From Diprion similis (taxonomy: Eukaryota; Arthropoda; Insecta; Hymenoptera; Diprionidae): a stretch of 64,000 nt of DNA. The notes below the pieces were generated by a model. The model was not told the origin of the DNA, did no database searches, and saw only the letters and a program-made list of their open reading frames with translations. The stretch is taken from contig NC_060114.1 in NCBI RefSeq assembly GCF_021155765.1, forward strand, positions 14,765,501 through 14,829,500, given 5' to 3'. Below, one piece after another: positions 1 to 13,661 of this stretch (position 1 is its first letter; each line of letters begins with the position of its first letter). The translations under genes and the position numbers were made by a program.

Positions 1-24
1 TGAGTAACCTGTAGAGAAGGAACA

Positions 25-381
25 ATGGCCCGTGGATTAGATACACAAATGAAAGAGAGCTCGAGCTCAGAGAGCTCCTCTCAGAATTCAGTGGGTAAAT
101 TCAACTCGTGGGATCCAAATTCTCGGTGGTCCCGACTCAGCCCAGTACTACCAACTCCTTTCAACGCGGCTTCCCCCGGCTTTAATATTCGCACACCGCT
201 ATCTCCATTTCTCCGACAGCCACGGAAGAGGTGCCGAGTGAATTTCCTCCGGCTTCCTCAACGCGGTGGCGCCGGTAACGGTTCTAAAATAATCACCACA
301 CCGGCGTGCCGTAGAAACCCCGTGAATGAAAGAAGAAATTTTTTTTCTCAACTTTTTATTGCTGAGAAAATTTTGCTTTAG
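25..381 (+). CDS. candidate ORF of 118 codons, unidentified
   Basis: An ATG in a good context (AACAATGG) opens a Ser/Pro/Arg-rich frame (SSSSESSSQNS, then SPVLPTPFNAASPGFNI and RTPLSPFLRQPRKRC). The first 250 bases are GC-rich compared with the following AT-rich sequence. A donor-like GCCG|GTAACG at 274-275 would end a coding exon before the frame turns A/T-rich, so the coding part may be only 25-274. No homology is recognised. It may equally be a 5' UTR or regulatory segment. Confidence 0.27.
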   Translation: MARGLDTQMKESSSSESSSQNSVGKFNSWDPNSRWSRLSPVLPTPFNAASPGFNIRTPLSPFLRQPRKRCRVNFLRLPQRGGAGNGSKIITTPACRRNPVNERRNFFSQLFIAEKILL

Positions 382-3300
382 ATAAGACCAAAAACCGGAT
401 CCTCTTTTCCTCTTGCGCCATGTGACATCTAACTGAGATTACACTCAAAAAACTCCTCAGGGCAGGACTAAACCTCTGTGTAGGTGGGTTATACGTAAAT
501 ATAGGTCGTTTTTAATTAAGACTTGCGCTGGAATGATTTTCATCATGTTCCAAATCGTGGAGGACGGCGAAAACTTATCGTGGGTGAAAAAAAGATTTTA
601 CAGTAGATTATTCCATTAGTGCTTTTCAAGTTTTTACCGTGAATTAACATTACATTGCAGTTCAAAACAGGATTTATTTTCTTCTTTTTTATTTTTGTAA
701 ACAAGTGCCAAGCACAGATTCAAAAACAACGGACAAATTAATCCCCAACTTTTCTATATCCTATACACACACGTGTCTCATACTGGTAAAGCATCACTTG
801 TTATTTCACAATAGAATATCGTTCATCGAGTATAACCGGAAATGTGAAAAGATTCTTTACAGATGTGATCAGCTGATGTGACGCGTTGGTATACGACAGC
901 AAAATGGCCTTGAGAATGGGTTTCGCAACGCGACATATGGGCAGGTGGAAATGATTGAACGACCAATCATGGCTCCGAAGAGACGTCAAGTTGTCAGAGG
1001 AACGGCTGACTGCCTGTCCGTCCGTCGGACAAGAAAGTCCCTTTAACGAGTCGAATCACGTGTCGTGTGTAGGTATCATACGTTATACCCTTTTCCGGTT
1101 GCTTTTGTAGATTCTAAAACGCGCACCGAGTTCATTGGAAATGAAATGAAACTAAATAACGATCTTATGACATGTTGTATCCTAAAGTTAGTGAAAAAAG
1201 TTGTGTATTAGATGCAAAAAAAATTAACCTTCGTAAAAGTGCACCTTCCTTGTGACACGTGATCTGTTGCTGTTGGTTTTCTCGTTTATCGGAAGATCGT
1301 GAGGTCCGAGATTTTCACGAGACAAAGAACTGACGAGGATTCCACGCAACGTTGCTAAAGTGCTGCTGGGTATTCCCCTGTCCATCTCGTCTGTACCCAT
1401 TATAAGCTTTGACCGGTCCACTTCCTGGATCTCTGTATGTATATATGTATATACGTTTCCACTTTTCCCTACGACTCGAGTTAAACCGACCAAACAACGT
1501 TCATCGATTCGACGTGTCCCACCTCTGTCACCAGTTTTTTTTTTCAAACATTAGCACGTCACTAAACCACTTATTTTCAAATGTTAAAAACTAATGCTTC
1601 GCCAGGTGTCACGAATCACATGTTTTTAAGCGCGTAAACGCGCATTCCTCGCTGTTTCAATTCCCAGTTTTACAACTGCACACGCTAGTTCAAAACACAC
1701 TGTGTTTTCCACTACCGGATATTTAAAATAGCACAAATTCTGCCGAAAAGAGACGACGCAGGTATAGGGTATCGTTAATAAAATTCTGCTTTTATCTTTC
1801 TTTCGCAAGGAAAAATATTCTCATCGGTGTTAGCACGATGCGATAAATAACGCGAGCAATTCGCTCCCTCGTAAGTCAGTTCTTGTTGTGATATATTGCA
1901 AAGTACTGAACTCTGTACCGCGAAGATATGAAAATGATATCGTAATACCTTTTCATTTCCTTGCACAAATTGCTAATTACTTTGATAAGAGATCATTCGT
2001 TTACATTAATGAAACCAACTGTGCTTATGATACAAGAAAAAAAAAACAAGAAAAAAAAAAAAAAAACGATAAATAGTAGTTGTTCAACACCTGGACGCGT
2101 GATAAATGCACGGATGAAAAAAAGGCACGCGTTTCTATTCTCGTCTAGACTTTAAGAGCCTGAAGGCAAATTGTTTCGCGGCTGCAGGATAGTGAAAGCA
2201 AGTAACAACGAGTTCTGCTTACACAGAGCACGAGTGTCGGTATTTTCCTTTCCTTTTTTTCTTTTCTTTCTTATTTCTTTATACCTTCATCTCTCGTTTC
2301 AATTGAATCCTTGACGCAGTCACACGCTGAGATGATGATGACCTGATTACGTTATACGAATATATGTAATATTATCAACAGAGTGACGTCGCGTTAAACT
2401 AATTCAAACGGTCATTTTCTTCTCATCTGCTGCACATTACGTGTGTGTCTCTGTTACATACATACGTACGTTTAAGGTATCCGCCTACATCATGACGACA
2501 AAAAGATTTTGTTTGCCGTCTACGTAAAAAAATCACGTGTCGTTCGTTCGCTGTCAGGTTAAATTATAATTATTAAAACTTGGTAAACAAGATGGATAAT
2601 AGCATCGAGATAAAGTCTGAGCGTTCGTTATTATACACGGTTTTGTATTTTAGAGTTATTCTGTAGAATCATCCCGACCTTGCCGTCGACCCAGATGAAA
2701 AACATATATATTTACCGCGGTGCAATTACATGATGAACGGGAATTAAAAGAAACAAGTAGGCTATACGAATTGTTGGATAAGTATGACAAGAAAGAAATA
2801 AAGAGAGAAAAAAAAAGAACCAAAAAGAAAACAACCGTAGGTATGTATATATATATATATACATATATTCAATTGTAATAAAAAAGGCTGCCACAGCTGG
2901 AAGTTATACCTACATATGTACGACCTTAAAAGAAATAGCAGCTGTAAGCGTGAAATGGGTGCGGCGACGTTAAAGTTTGCAACAGCAGCTGGATATTTGA
3001 AACTCGAAACAACACTTTGTGCAATCGATATACCCAACCGATGATTTATTTATGAATATGATAATCATGTATGACGAGTCCCGAAGCCTGATTAGCACAA
3101 TTTGAACGTTTCGGGCCCTAATCAGAGTCGAGAAGTGAGAGAAAAAGAGAGAATACGAAAGAGCAAAGCTACACCAGTCGTTTGTCAATAAGTCCAATTA
3201 TTGTGTAACCTAAATTGCCGCACTTTCTTTAAAGAGGGAAAACCGCCTCGCTTTGACCTCCATCAGTTCTCCTTCCAAGCAGAATCGTGCAAGTAAATTC

Positions 3301-3573
3301 ACGCGTAAGGTATCAAGACACAGATATAACGAAGTATTAATTATATTCTCTCTATATCGTATTTCCTGCTTATTTTACTCACTTTTAATCATTCATTAGC
3401 ATTAAAAAACGCTCGATTAAAAATTCAACATTAGCTCATCCTCAAACTATACGAATAACGATGATGCAGTGTTTGCCCACGTGACAGGGTTTTTACTGCT
3501 TTTCCAATACGTTTTATACTTCTACGATAAATTGTTGCGCAACACTTTACACATATATACATACATATATGAA

Positions 3574-3600
3574 ATATATATATATATATATATATATATA
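3574..3600. repeat. (AT)n microsatellite
   Basis: AT alternation of 27 bases. Confidence 0.9.
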
Positions 3601-6600
3601 CACGCACAGACACTCGTTGCACTGCACTTCTGCAGGTGGCTGCACGTAATCCAAGGTAATATCAGCCACCACTAATGCAAGATGCACCACAAACGAGATT
3701 TATCCCTCTCTCTCTCCCTCTATCTTTCAATACTACGGATGTGTTGTTGACCGATAACTTTCAATGCAATCGAAACGTTCCGCAGTTGCGACCGAGAAAT
3801 GGGAGTGTAATGATGGATCAAAGCTGTTCGCAAAGATAGAGGATGAAATCATCTCCAGACCTCTTTTCCTCTCTTCCAATCTTTAACGTGTACAACAACA
3901 ACAACAACAACATAATACAATAAACTCGCGACAAATAGTCAAGAATCGAAGACTGCCGTCAGTACTCGCGGGCGGCTAGACACTGGCTCACCTCGAGAGG
4001 CCGTTCGTTGGTATAGTATAGAGAACGGTGTCGCCTTCTTTTGCTGCTGGAGCATGAGTCGAGGCGGGTTGGCAGTTTGATCGTGAGTTGGCACACGGGA
4101 GTTAAAGCGACATGGATAGAGGTACGACACGGTACAGTGTTCACTCCAAGTAGTGGGGAACGACGGGATCCTGCCTTGACCAAGGGATCGGCAACGGCAA
4201 CGGCAACACAACAGCAGAAGCAGAAGTACATCCACTACCGACATTGCTGTTGCTCCTCCTCCTCCTTCTCCTCCTCGTCCCTTCATACATCAATAAGGCA
4301 TTGCATACGCGCACCGTAAAGTTCAGTGCTGCTGCGAGGATCTTCTTCGTCATCCTAATATTAGCGAGTAATTGTGAATGTATATGAAAAGTGAAACATT
4401 AATCAAATGACTACGATCAGATTCATGGATGAATAATGATCATGGATACTCAAACAACCACTGACGTACTTGGAAAGACCGAATTCATTGGGTAAAATGT
4501 TTACCACGAATATAAGTTAAGTAGAGCAAAGGGAAGTGTGCGCAAGAAATTTTTCCATCGTTAGTATGTACATACGTACGACACATAAGAGAGCTGAGGA
4601 AAAAGAGAAAAGGGAAAACCGTTAACGACGTTAGTATCGGTTGGGTCTGAGCAGCGTTGATTAGTTCTACACAACTTTTTGTCGCCTCTACCTTAACGAT
4701 TTTTTGATTCGATCAACGTTCGGTAAAGGAAACACGAATAAGATAGGTATGTTGGTTCGAAGTGAAAATTTAATGGTAAATGTAATGTATGGAGATAAAG
4801 AGACAGGAAAGAACTGATCGGTACTATTTTACGTGATAAGACGTTCCGCTTTTACCTTGTTAAGTAAACATCGAGGTTTGAAAATAAGAAGAAAAAAAAT
4901 TCCATTCCGAACAGGTATAATCAGCTGATTACAAATCCCAGCTGAGCAAAGTCAAGTCTATAAATGTGAATAGCCTAGGAGGTGGAGGTCGTTGTGGATT
5001 GGAATTTAAAAAAAAAAAAAAAAAAAAAAAGAAATGTCAACAAATAAATAAATAAATAACTGAATGACTTAATAAAAAAGAAGATAATAAACGCGGCTTG
5101 ATCCGTGATGTGATGCGTCGTTGCGCAATGTCCCTGCCCAAAGGCTGCTGATGATCTCTCCATCTCTCTATTCTTTCTCTCTTCCACATCACCTCGGTTA
5201 AAGGCTGATGATAGCACGGATTGTCGTTGTCTTAGTTAAGGTGCGCCGTCGCTGTCTATATAGAGTCTGACGAAGCGCCCGTCAGACAAGTCCCACCACC
5301 ACCACCATCACCATCACCATCACAATCACCATCGTCGTATTCGCATTCCATTTGGCTTTGTCGAAGCATCGAATTGCCAAAGCTTTCCGTAATACCGGAG
5401 TAGGGCAAAATTTCACTGTTGGAAGGAACGGGGTGAATTCGGAACATGCGAACCTAACCATCCACTGTACAACCAAGGGTAGTAAGAGTTGGTAAGATCA
5501 AGCATTATTCAGCTCATAATGATGCATCGAGTGTGTCACGTGACGTAAATCGCGACGGTATAATTTGTCGATGGGAGTAATTACGACATTGTAGCAACGA
5601 ATTATGTATCGCGTCAAGGGACGTCTGCCGATGACAATCAGTCAGTGATTCTGTCAGGAACGTATTTGACGATTTTCTTCATCCCGCCCACGCTGGGCGA
5701 CGATGATGTAACCTCCAACCAAACAAGGCAGTCGAGTTCAGGGTATCCGAGTCCACGTCCACGTTACATACAAGCTTGAGGCCCATCGATGCATCGATGA
5801 TTCGACCAATCCTTATAGATCCGTTGCCATTTTTCGACCATAGCTTTCCACCTTAATCCACACTCGCATTTACACCCTTCAACACCGTTTACTTATGCTA
5901 CGATTTTCTCGATGAGTAATCGTTGTTAGTTCCAGCAAGGTTATAGCGCCTTTCGCGGTATTATTTCTAGGATATCGCAGGTGTGCAGTTAAAATGTAGG
6001 TAGAAGAACAGGGGATTATTATTCAGTTGCTCTCGCGCAAGGTGCCTGAGGTGAGATGACGTCACAACCTCACGACGTTTCGTATTTCACCAGTCTCCAC
6101 CGATCCGAGTCGGCCTTGCAATGTCGTCAATATAACACGTAGACAAGCCTCCTCCGCCTCCTCATCCACTCTTCATCATCCACCATCCAGATTCCCTCCC
6201 TCCCTCCCGTAAGAGCGTTGCACTTGTTCGATAATCCCCAGATTCCGTTGCCAATATCCGTCCCAGCCCATCCCTCCCATCTATCGATCAATTCACCGAC
6301 CATCTAAACGTCCATCTCCCTCTTGGTCCGACCAAATAATATCTAGGTCCAATGAAATATCGTTCAAACCACAGGAGGTTCTATTTACTTCGTACAACAC
6401 CACACGAAACCTGGCAATACGTGTGCCGGGAACTCGTATCAGTTGGAATACAATTGCGACGATGAAGACGAGTCACGTGATTGATCGCAAACATATTGGG
6501 TAATTCTTGGTCGAGTTTAGTGACACTTCATCATCTGATGATATTACATGCCATAACATATTTGTTGTTATATTAGCCGAGACGTGGTTGATTGAACCAA

Positions 6601-9600
6601 GATTCAATCACTGTGCTGATGCACTCTGTGTGCCAAACTGATTGCTGCTGAAGCCAATGGCCAATGAGTGCATATTAAATATAAAGAGGTACATATTATC
6701 CGACTGCAGTGTCTTTTCGTTTTTGAGGCCAATGTCAAACGTCTAGATGTCCGTAGTCCGATTGGAGCTTTTGGCATGCGTCGATGGTTTACATTCGATG
6801 GCAGGGTTTAAATCGACGAAAAACGGAAGAAGTGCAAGCCTCTGAAGATATTGCAGCAGCGGCGTTTGAAAAAGCGCGATATTGAAAGGTCGGCAATATT
6901 CAATATTCGAGAAAGCACAACCCACTAATCAAAGCTCATTCTCTGATGCACAAAGTCTAATTACAATCCATACCATAGGGTAGCTAAGCGATTGCTTTAA
7001 TGTTTAAGCTATAGCCCTGCATGTGAGGTTAGATCAGTACCAGCACCGGGTCTGAGCTTGATTAAGAGCTTTCTAGCCAAGCATAGGTACCCGATCGCAT
7101 TTGCATGTACCAACACGTTACGGTAAATTTATCCCACCGTCAACGTTTGACATTTCCACCTTATGCAAGCTTCTATACAGCGTTTGAAATCCCGTTCAGT
7201 TCGTTTAGTCAAAACGTTTCGTTTATATAACCGCGGTATAGCCGTGCTGCTCGTACACGAAAATTATTACCGCACACATGCATGAGGCACCAGCTGCAGA
7301 CGTTGGTAGGTAAATCCAGTGACTTAAGGGAAGGAGGGTTGAGTCGAGGGTTTCGTCGACGCTGCTGCTACATACCGCAATGATGTGAAGAAAAAATTTT
7401 CAAAATAAAACCTACCACTAGCGCCTCTATGGGGGAAAGAGGTATAGGTCAAAGGGGAAGGGGTAAAAAAAAAATAAAAAAAATAAAAAAATACGCGAGG
7501 TAAAAATGAATACCATAAATCTAACGAGTAAAACGCACCGGAGCGTGCGCTGGAGTACTAAGCTTCATGTACCCGGTGCCCGTTTCAAGAGTAAAGTGAA
7601 CTTCGCGCTGCAGGCATGGCAGCAGAATATACATACATATATATAACCTACTAGTTCTGGTACGCGGAGGATAGGTTCAAACTGTGGAAAGAAAAAAAAA
7701 GAAGGGAAAAAAAAATTATCCATCCGTTTCGTAACGTCGATATTGGAACCGATTACTACTTCTATCTCTCATCAAAGGTTATTTCGTTTTTTATCTTCTT
7801 TCATTTTTCTCCATTCCTCTTTCAATTCCAAAACCCGGAAATTATTTTTTTCCCGAGAGGCTGAGAGATGGAGGAAAAGATCGATATAAAAGATGAATGA
7901 CAAGAGCCTTGTTGCGTTATCAGTACGTACGCCAAGCGGCGAAGCCTGAAATTCAAAAACCCGATGGGAGATTTGAGCGAAAATTGCGCTTCGTTCGATT
8001 TTTTTCATCAGCTACGGCATATCACTGACGCTTACCACGTACATTCATTTATTATTGTTCAATCCTTTTTTGTTCTATAAATTTAAACCCACCATTGTTT
8101 TCGTAGGATATTTTATTGTTGTTTCAAATTCAATTACAAAAACGAAAGGAAAAAAAAAAAAAGATTGTAACACATCTGTATATCGTTACGTTAGCAACTC
8201 GTTTAATAAGAACGATTCGTGAAGCATAAGCTGCAATGCAATTCCCGGTACGAAAGTAAGTCACGCGTTGTACAAACCAGCCACCTCGCTACTTTGAGTT
8301 AAGAATTCTCGGCACTCGATGGAATAACCGGAACGGCAAGTTTTCCCTGCTTTTCAACCGCGTTGAAGTAATTGAAAAACGCCGACACCGTTTATTGTAA
8401 AAGACGAATACGACAGTCAGCCGGGAAGGAAGTTTCAGTGACGCGACGCCCGCCATTATGGATCGTACAAAGTATCCACACACACACACACACACCTGCA
8501 CATAAGACAGTAAATATACGGACTCGAGTCACGGCCAGTGCTTTTATAGAAGTACATACGTATATACGATGAACCTATCTGGCTATCTTGTCAAGATTAT
8601 ACACGCGTTATACGACAACTTTGTTTCATATACAACGGGTAGTTGAAAAGCGCTCGTTAAATAACAGTAAATTTAATGCAATTAAAGTCCATCACTCGGC
8701 GCAGTTCCAACACTAACCCAGCCAAGAACGAAAAAAAAAAAAAAAAACAACATCAACAACACATATATCACGTCGAATGAAAAGCGTGGCACGCCAAGGA
8801 GAAAGAAGGAAATATAAAAAATAGTCCGACAAGAATATAAGAACGAACGATCTAATCCCGTTAATTACACTGCCACACACGCAGCTGTGTAACTCTGTAG
8901 TTATAATATCCAACTTCCTCCCTCCCTCCCTCCTCCCCTCTCGCCCTCGGCTCGCTAGGTGCATCAGAATAGCGGTATATACGACTTATACTTACAGTAT
9001 ATACCAAAGCATTACATTATACCCGTAGATAACCAATTATTGCTGCATAAACTAAATGGCGAGGCAATTTAAATCTAACCAACAATCTCCCGCCCCCCCC
9101 CCCCCCTTCGTATCTTTCTATTCTTTAACCTCTATAAATAAAAATTAACAGTTATAAAGGTTCACTGATATATTTATTACGTATATATATATGTATCAAC
9201 CGGTAGAATAGACGAATAAATGAAATAATTAGATCGCACGTATACGTATATATTATATATAATTATATATATATATATATATAAAGAAGATTCGGGATTA
9301 CCACTACAAGTGGCTATACTCAACCCTGAACTGATCTATACAATTCGAGCTAACGAAGTCGTTAAATTTTTATTTCAATACATGCGTTAAATTAACGAAA
9401 GCCTTCTCCCAGTTTCGCATATAATCTATTTCACACAGTATTATAATAATACCTCGGTATAGCCAATTATTAGAAAAAAAAAGAGAGAGAGGCAGAAACA
9501 GAGAGAAAATAATTCCCTCGTATAATTTGATGTTTGAAGCGATATGCCGATCTATAATGCATATGGGTTAAATCTGAAAACGGAACATTTCAAAGTTAAT

Positions 9601-11764
9601 TGTTGATTTATTCTATCTTTTTTTTTTCTCCACGATTCCTGCAACACGATGCATCACTGCGTGCGCAGACGGAATGTAGATATAGTACAGAGAATAGAAT
9701 ACACCTTTCGATCAGATATGCACTGCATATACATACAGTGTGGTATAATACTTGTATGTTGGCACGATGGTCACGCACAGGCACTTTCGCGTAAACTATG
9801 CGAAAGTGCGTTGCCCGATCTTCTCCTTCTTCCTCCTCCGCCATCCCTTTTCCGCTGACAAAACACGGTGCGGAATTCTTTTCGGCTAGTCAACCCAAGA
9901 AACTCTGTCTTAGGTTTTATACCAACGTATATATAATGTATAACCTATAACCAGGTACATATATAGATACGTTGAATCGGCGTCGCAACCTCTGAGTCAA
10001 CCGCCTACTCGTTACCATTAATTAGCTTCATCGTAAATGAAGTGATATTCATAATTAAAACTTTCCGCCTGCGTAATGGTTTAGATACCGGCGAGAAAGA
10101 AGTGAGAGGAAGATGGTAATAGAAAAGAGTTATCGCAAACTCGATATAGAGTATAATATGCGATTTAAAAAATCAATACTCCCTTTTCTTTACTATTTCT
10201 TTTCTTTCGGTCGACGCCACAAATAACTACAGATACCTGTTTTACCCTAAAACTATACCGTGAAAACCGAGTTGCTTACTGCGGGTAACTGGAACATGTT
10301 GTGAACGGCCGATAAGTTACCGACGGGAAATACTGTTTTACCGGCAATTGAAACGTCGGTAAGATCGACATTGGCGAGAATACTCAGTGAGTACGACCTA
10401 CATTATAGCTCTAAAACTTTTTTTTGTTGCAATTATTCAACAAAACAGAAAACGAACTGTATCGTGGAATGTGTAACGAGCAATTTAGGTCGATTGAGAG
10501 GAGAAATTAATCAACGAAACGGTTGTTCTGGCGTATGACGAGGGCGATGAGATCACGCGCGGTTATTTGGTATGAACGGTTCCTATTTATCTCCGTAAAA
10601 ATTCCTCGATTAAACTCAATACGAGAAATCGTTAACGTCAATAATAAAATGATTAATTAATGCCAACGCTCAATATATATCAAGTGAGAAAAGTGCGGAG
10701 CATCTCGATATGAGATTGTAATTGAAAAATCGTTTCAATGTATTTAAAATATGTTATCGTAAAAAACCATTGCGTAGCAGTTGTCGTTAGTGGTTGTAAA
10801 ATAATTAATGTCTTGTCACGAAGAGAGAACTGCATAACGAATCGTGAAGCGTATTTTTTGGTCATGCCTGGCATTACGACACGTAGTACATAAATTAAAT
10901 ATGTATACCTACACGTCCAATTCTAATGAGCCGCGTTGTTCAAGATTCAAAAACAAATTTCAAGGTAAAGATACGCGAACAATTGTCGGTGCAATGTTCA
11001 CGCACCGAATTATACGAGCATGGGCTAATACGCGTAAAAGATACGGCCAAGCCTGAGTATTTTCCGCATTTATATTATACATATATACAAACCTATAACC
11101 AATCAACCAACGTTATCTCTTACCGAATATAAGAAACGGTTGGTCGTTGGGTGTGACACACGATTATGTAGTGGCAAGAAAGCAGGAATTTACAAACCTC
11201 GAATTACGCGTATATACCCCTGATCTTTTCAGGTTAACCCCACGTGATAGTATTCAGCCAATCCGAGAGTTGTTACTTACCTGAAACAAAAGAAAATCAA
11301 TCATTAGTCACACGATGCATAGGATACAGAAGGCGGTCTATTATATCTGCAATCTGCAGGGTCTTGCATACAAATTCACGATGCAATAACGGATAAACAA
11401 TCTCAACTTCAAAATCAGAAGAATCGATCTTGAATGTCTCAATCCCTGCCTTATTCAGTCTTAAATATCTAATTTGGCTTTCTTTTTTTTTTTTTTTTTT
11501 TTTTTTTTGCCAATTCGATATTTTTACAAGTCTAACCTCTCGAACATTGTTCGAAACGAAAAGCAGTAAAAATCAAATACATACGATATACATACGCGAC
11601 TGCAGTAGGCGTGTCTAATTTATATCATACTATAATTTTTCTTCGCAAATGTTGCAAGAACCATATATGATAATATATATACCGTGCACTTTATAGCCTT
11701 GGAGTTAAATTGCGATTCGAGATAAGGAAAGATCAGTGTAAAGAGAGAAAAAAAGAAAACGAAA

Positions 11765-11765
<1 letters not shown>

Positions 11766-11798
<33 letters not shown>
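11766..11798. repeat. A homopolymer, 33 bases
   Basis: Uninterrupted A run; a poly(T) tract of about 26 bases lies 260 bases to its left (11483-11508). Confidence 0.95.
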
Positions 11799-11799
<1 letters not shown>

Positions 11800-13596
11800 A
11801 GATCTCACAAGTTCGACGATAATAATGTCAGCGTTTTTCATATGAACAAAACAGGAGAGAATTTTTTTTTTATCATCAAAAACGTGCTACAGTTTGATAA
11901 CGTCACGCTGGATTTATGACGGTATACAAGATAGAAAAAATTCAACTCCTCATGTGTAGGTACAAGACGTTTCGTTAGCTATCGAATATATTATAAACTC
12001 AATACAAAATCGATACGCGTTCCGCAAACTTCACAATCGCAGATATTTTGAATGAATCGCGCGAGGTGGAAAGGAGATGTAAACTTGATCGGCGGTCAAA
12101 CCGCTGCAATCAGGTAACGAACGGAGGTAATTCAATCGGTTTGCGAAGTGTGTAACATTGATGATAGTACCGATCAAAGTGCTGATAGCCAATTGCTTGT
12201 GTTGTCGAATACATTGTATATATATATATATATACATATATACGTATGAATTTACATGTAAAGTAAACGCCCACAATCGCAATTGATTAGCTTGCATAAC
12301 CGGATCCGATTGGGTTACTGAACATAGTTTTATTATACCTTCGTTGCTCGTTGAACGGTGAAGCGACGCGACGAGCACGTTACGAGAATAAAATTTCAAT
12401 CGTCGTCACGAAGTTGTTGGGTTCGTATAGCGATATACAAGATAGATATATCTATAATAGATGCTTTACAATTTCCATTTAGCCATTCATGATGTACGTC
12501 ACAGCGCGACCATCGACGATTCTTTCATTAATTTCTGGATGATTTATACAGGAGTGGTAACACCGTCGACGGTGAAGGTGAAAAAAGAAAAAAATAACAT
12601 TTTTTATTAACTAAGAAGGTACTTGTACAAGTTGTCTAGCGTCAATGACATATTAAATTCCCTAACATTTTCCAGTTCTTCAGACGAAAATAATACTCGA
12701 TATTTTTCAACCTAACTTTACCAACAAAGTTACTTTATCCATCCCAACGTGTTAAAAATTAGACATCAGATATCTCAGTCGTAAGTCAAAGTAGTTCGAT
12801 TTTTCTTTACTATAAAAAATAATATTATACGTTTGTGATTAAACGTAAATATAGAAAATTTCTCAAATCACACCTGATCGTGGTTTATTTCTCAATCTCG
12901 AATCCCCAATAAAACAACTTCCGCGTCTAGAATAAAGCAATTCATTTCACTATTCCCTTTCAAGGTAAAATAACCTCGTCAAAATATCAACGTACAACAG
13001 AGAATATTCCTTCATCGATTAGCTACTTTTTATATTATTATTGACCACACGAGTTCAGTTATAAACCCAAGCATCCGTGCATAGAAAACGTGGCTCAAAG
13101 GTACAAAAGAGCTGGATCGATATCTTGACTTGTACACCGCCATCTATAATTAGTCAAAGAGTGTTCATCGATAGTCAGAACCAGGTTGGCACACACCTTA
13201 TACACAAGAAGATGAGGCATAAGGTAGATAAAAAGGGTCGACATTTTACAAAAATGAATTCAACGTCCGTTCGTCAGAGAAATGTACTATAATTTACACA
13301 AAAATTTATTTATCGCAACGTTTTGTTATCTAGTTTGTAGCGCAGATTTTTTACAAAAGTTAAAAAAATTAAGCCAATACACGAGTTCATTTCTTTCTCA
13401 AACGTTTTATATAACAACGAATATAAACTCATGGCAGCTAACTTGTAACCGAACTGCAATTGCTTCGCATCGCGTCTTTAGATAGCAGTTTTGCTCGATT
13501 GGTGTGGGTGTAAGTATAAAATATAGCGAATATCGAATAACGTTCATTGAAGCGTTCATTATCGAGGACCGAGGACGCGTTGATCGGACCTCCCAC

Positions 13597-13661
13597 CAGG
13601 ACCTCTCTGGTCTCCTTGGTCCGATCGGCGCCGTAGTCGTTGGGGAATTCGAGCAGTAAGC
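13597..13661 (-). CDS. candidate internal coding exon, unidentified
   Basis: A polypyrimidine tract and acceptor on the minus strand (TTGCCTCTCGCTAG|GC at 13662) lead into a GC-rich open frame encoding LLLEFPNDYGADRTKETREVL. The acceptor takes one base from the previous exon, which fits both phase-1 candidate first exons in this window. The donor is uncertain: CTG|GTGGGA at 13597 is the best nearby, but the frame stays open to about 13540 (VGGPINASSVLDN). The opposite strand is also open here and carries its own donor-like GAGCA|GTAAGC, so strand is not settled. No family recognised. Confidence 0.33.

Larger units (their letters stand above)
382..13596. other. non-coding, probably intronic or regulatory
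   Basis: No supported gene. Mostly AT-rich with simple repeats. GC-richer patches at about 3.95-4.32 kb and 5.23-5.45 kb (CAC/CAT triplets) could be untranslated exons or enhancers. The sequence at 4.9-5.2 kb has poly(A) and (AAAT)n tracts. Confidence 0.5.

Noticed and set aside
3939..4353. Overlapping frames on both strands around 4 kb
   Set aside because: Driven by CTC/CTT and CAA-type triplets; overlapping alternatives on both strands cancel each other. Probably an untranslated or regulatory patch.
5256..5476. Minus-strand frames of 63-64 codons
   Set aside because: Built on a CAC/CAT triplet repeat.
12031..12399. 122-codon minus-strand frame
   Set aside because: Contains a translated (TA)n run (YIYIYI) and no family signature.
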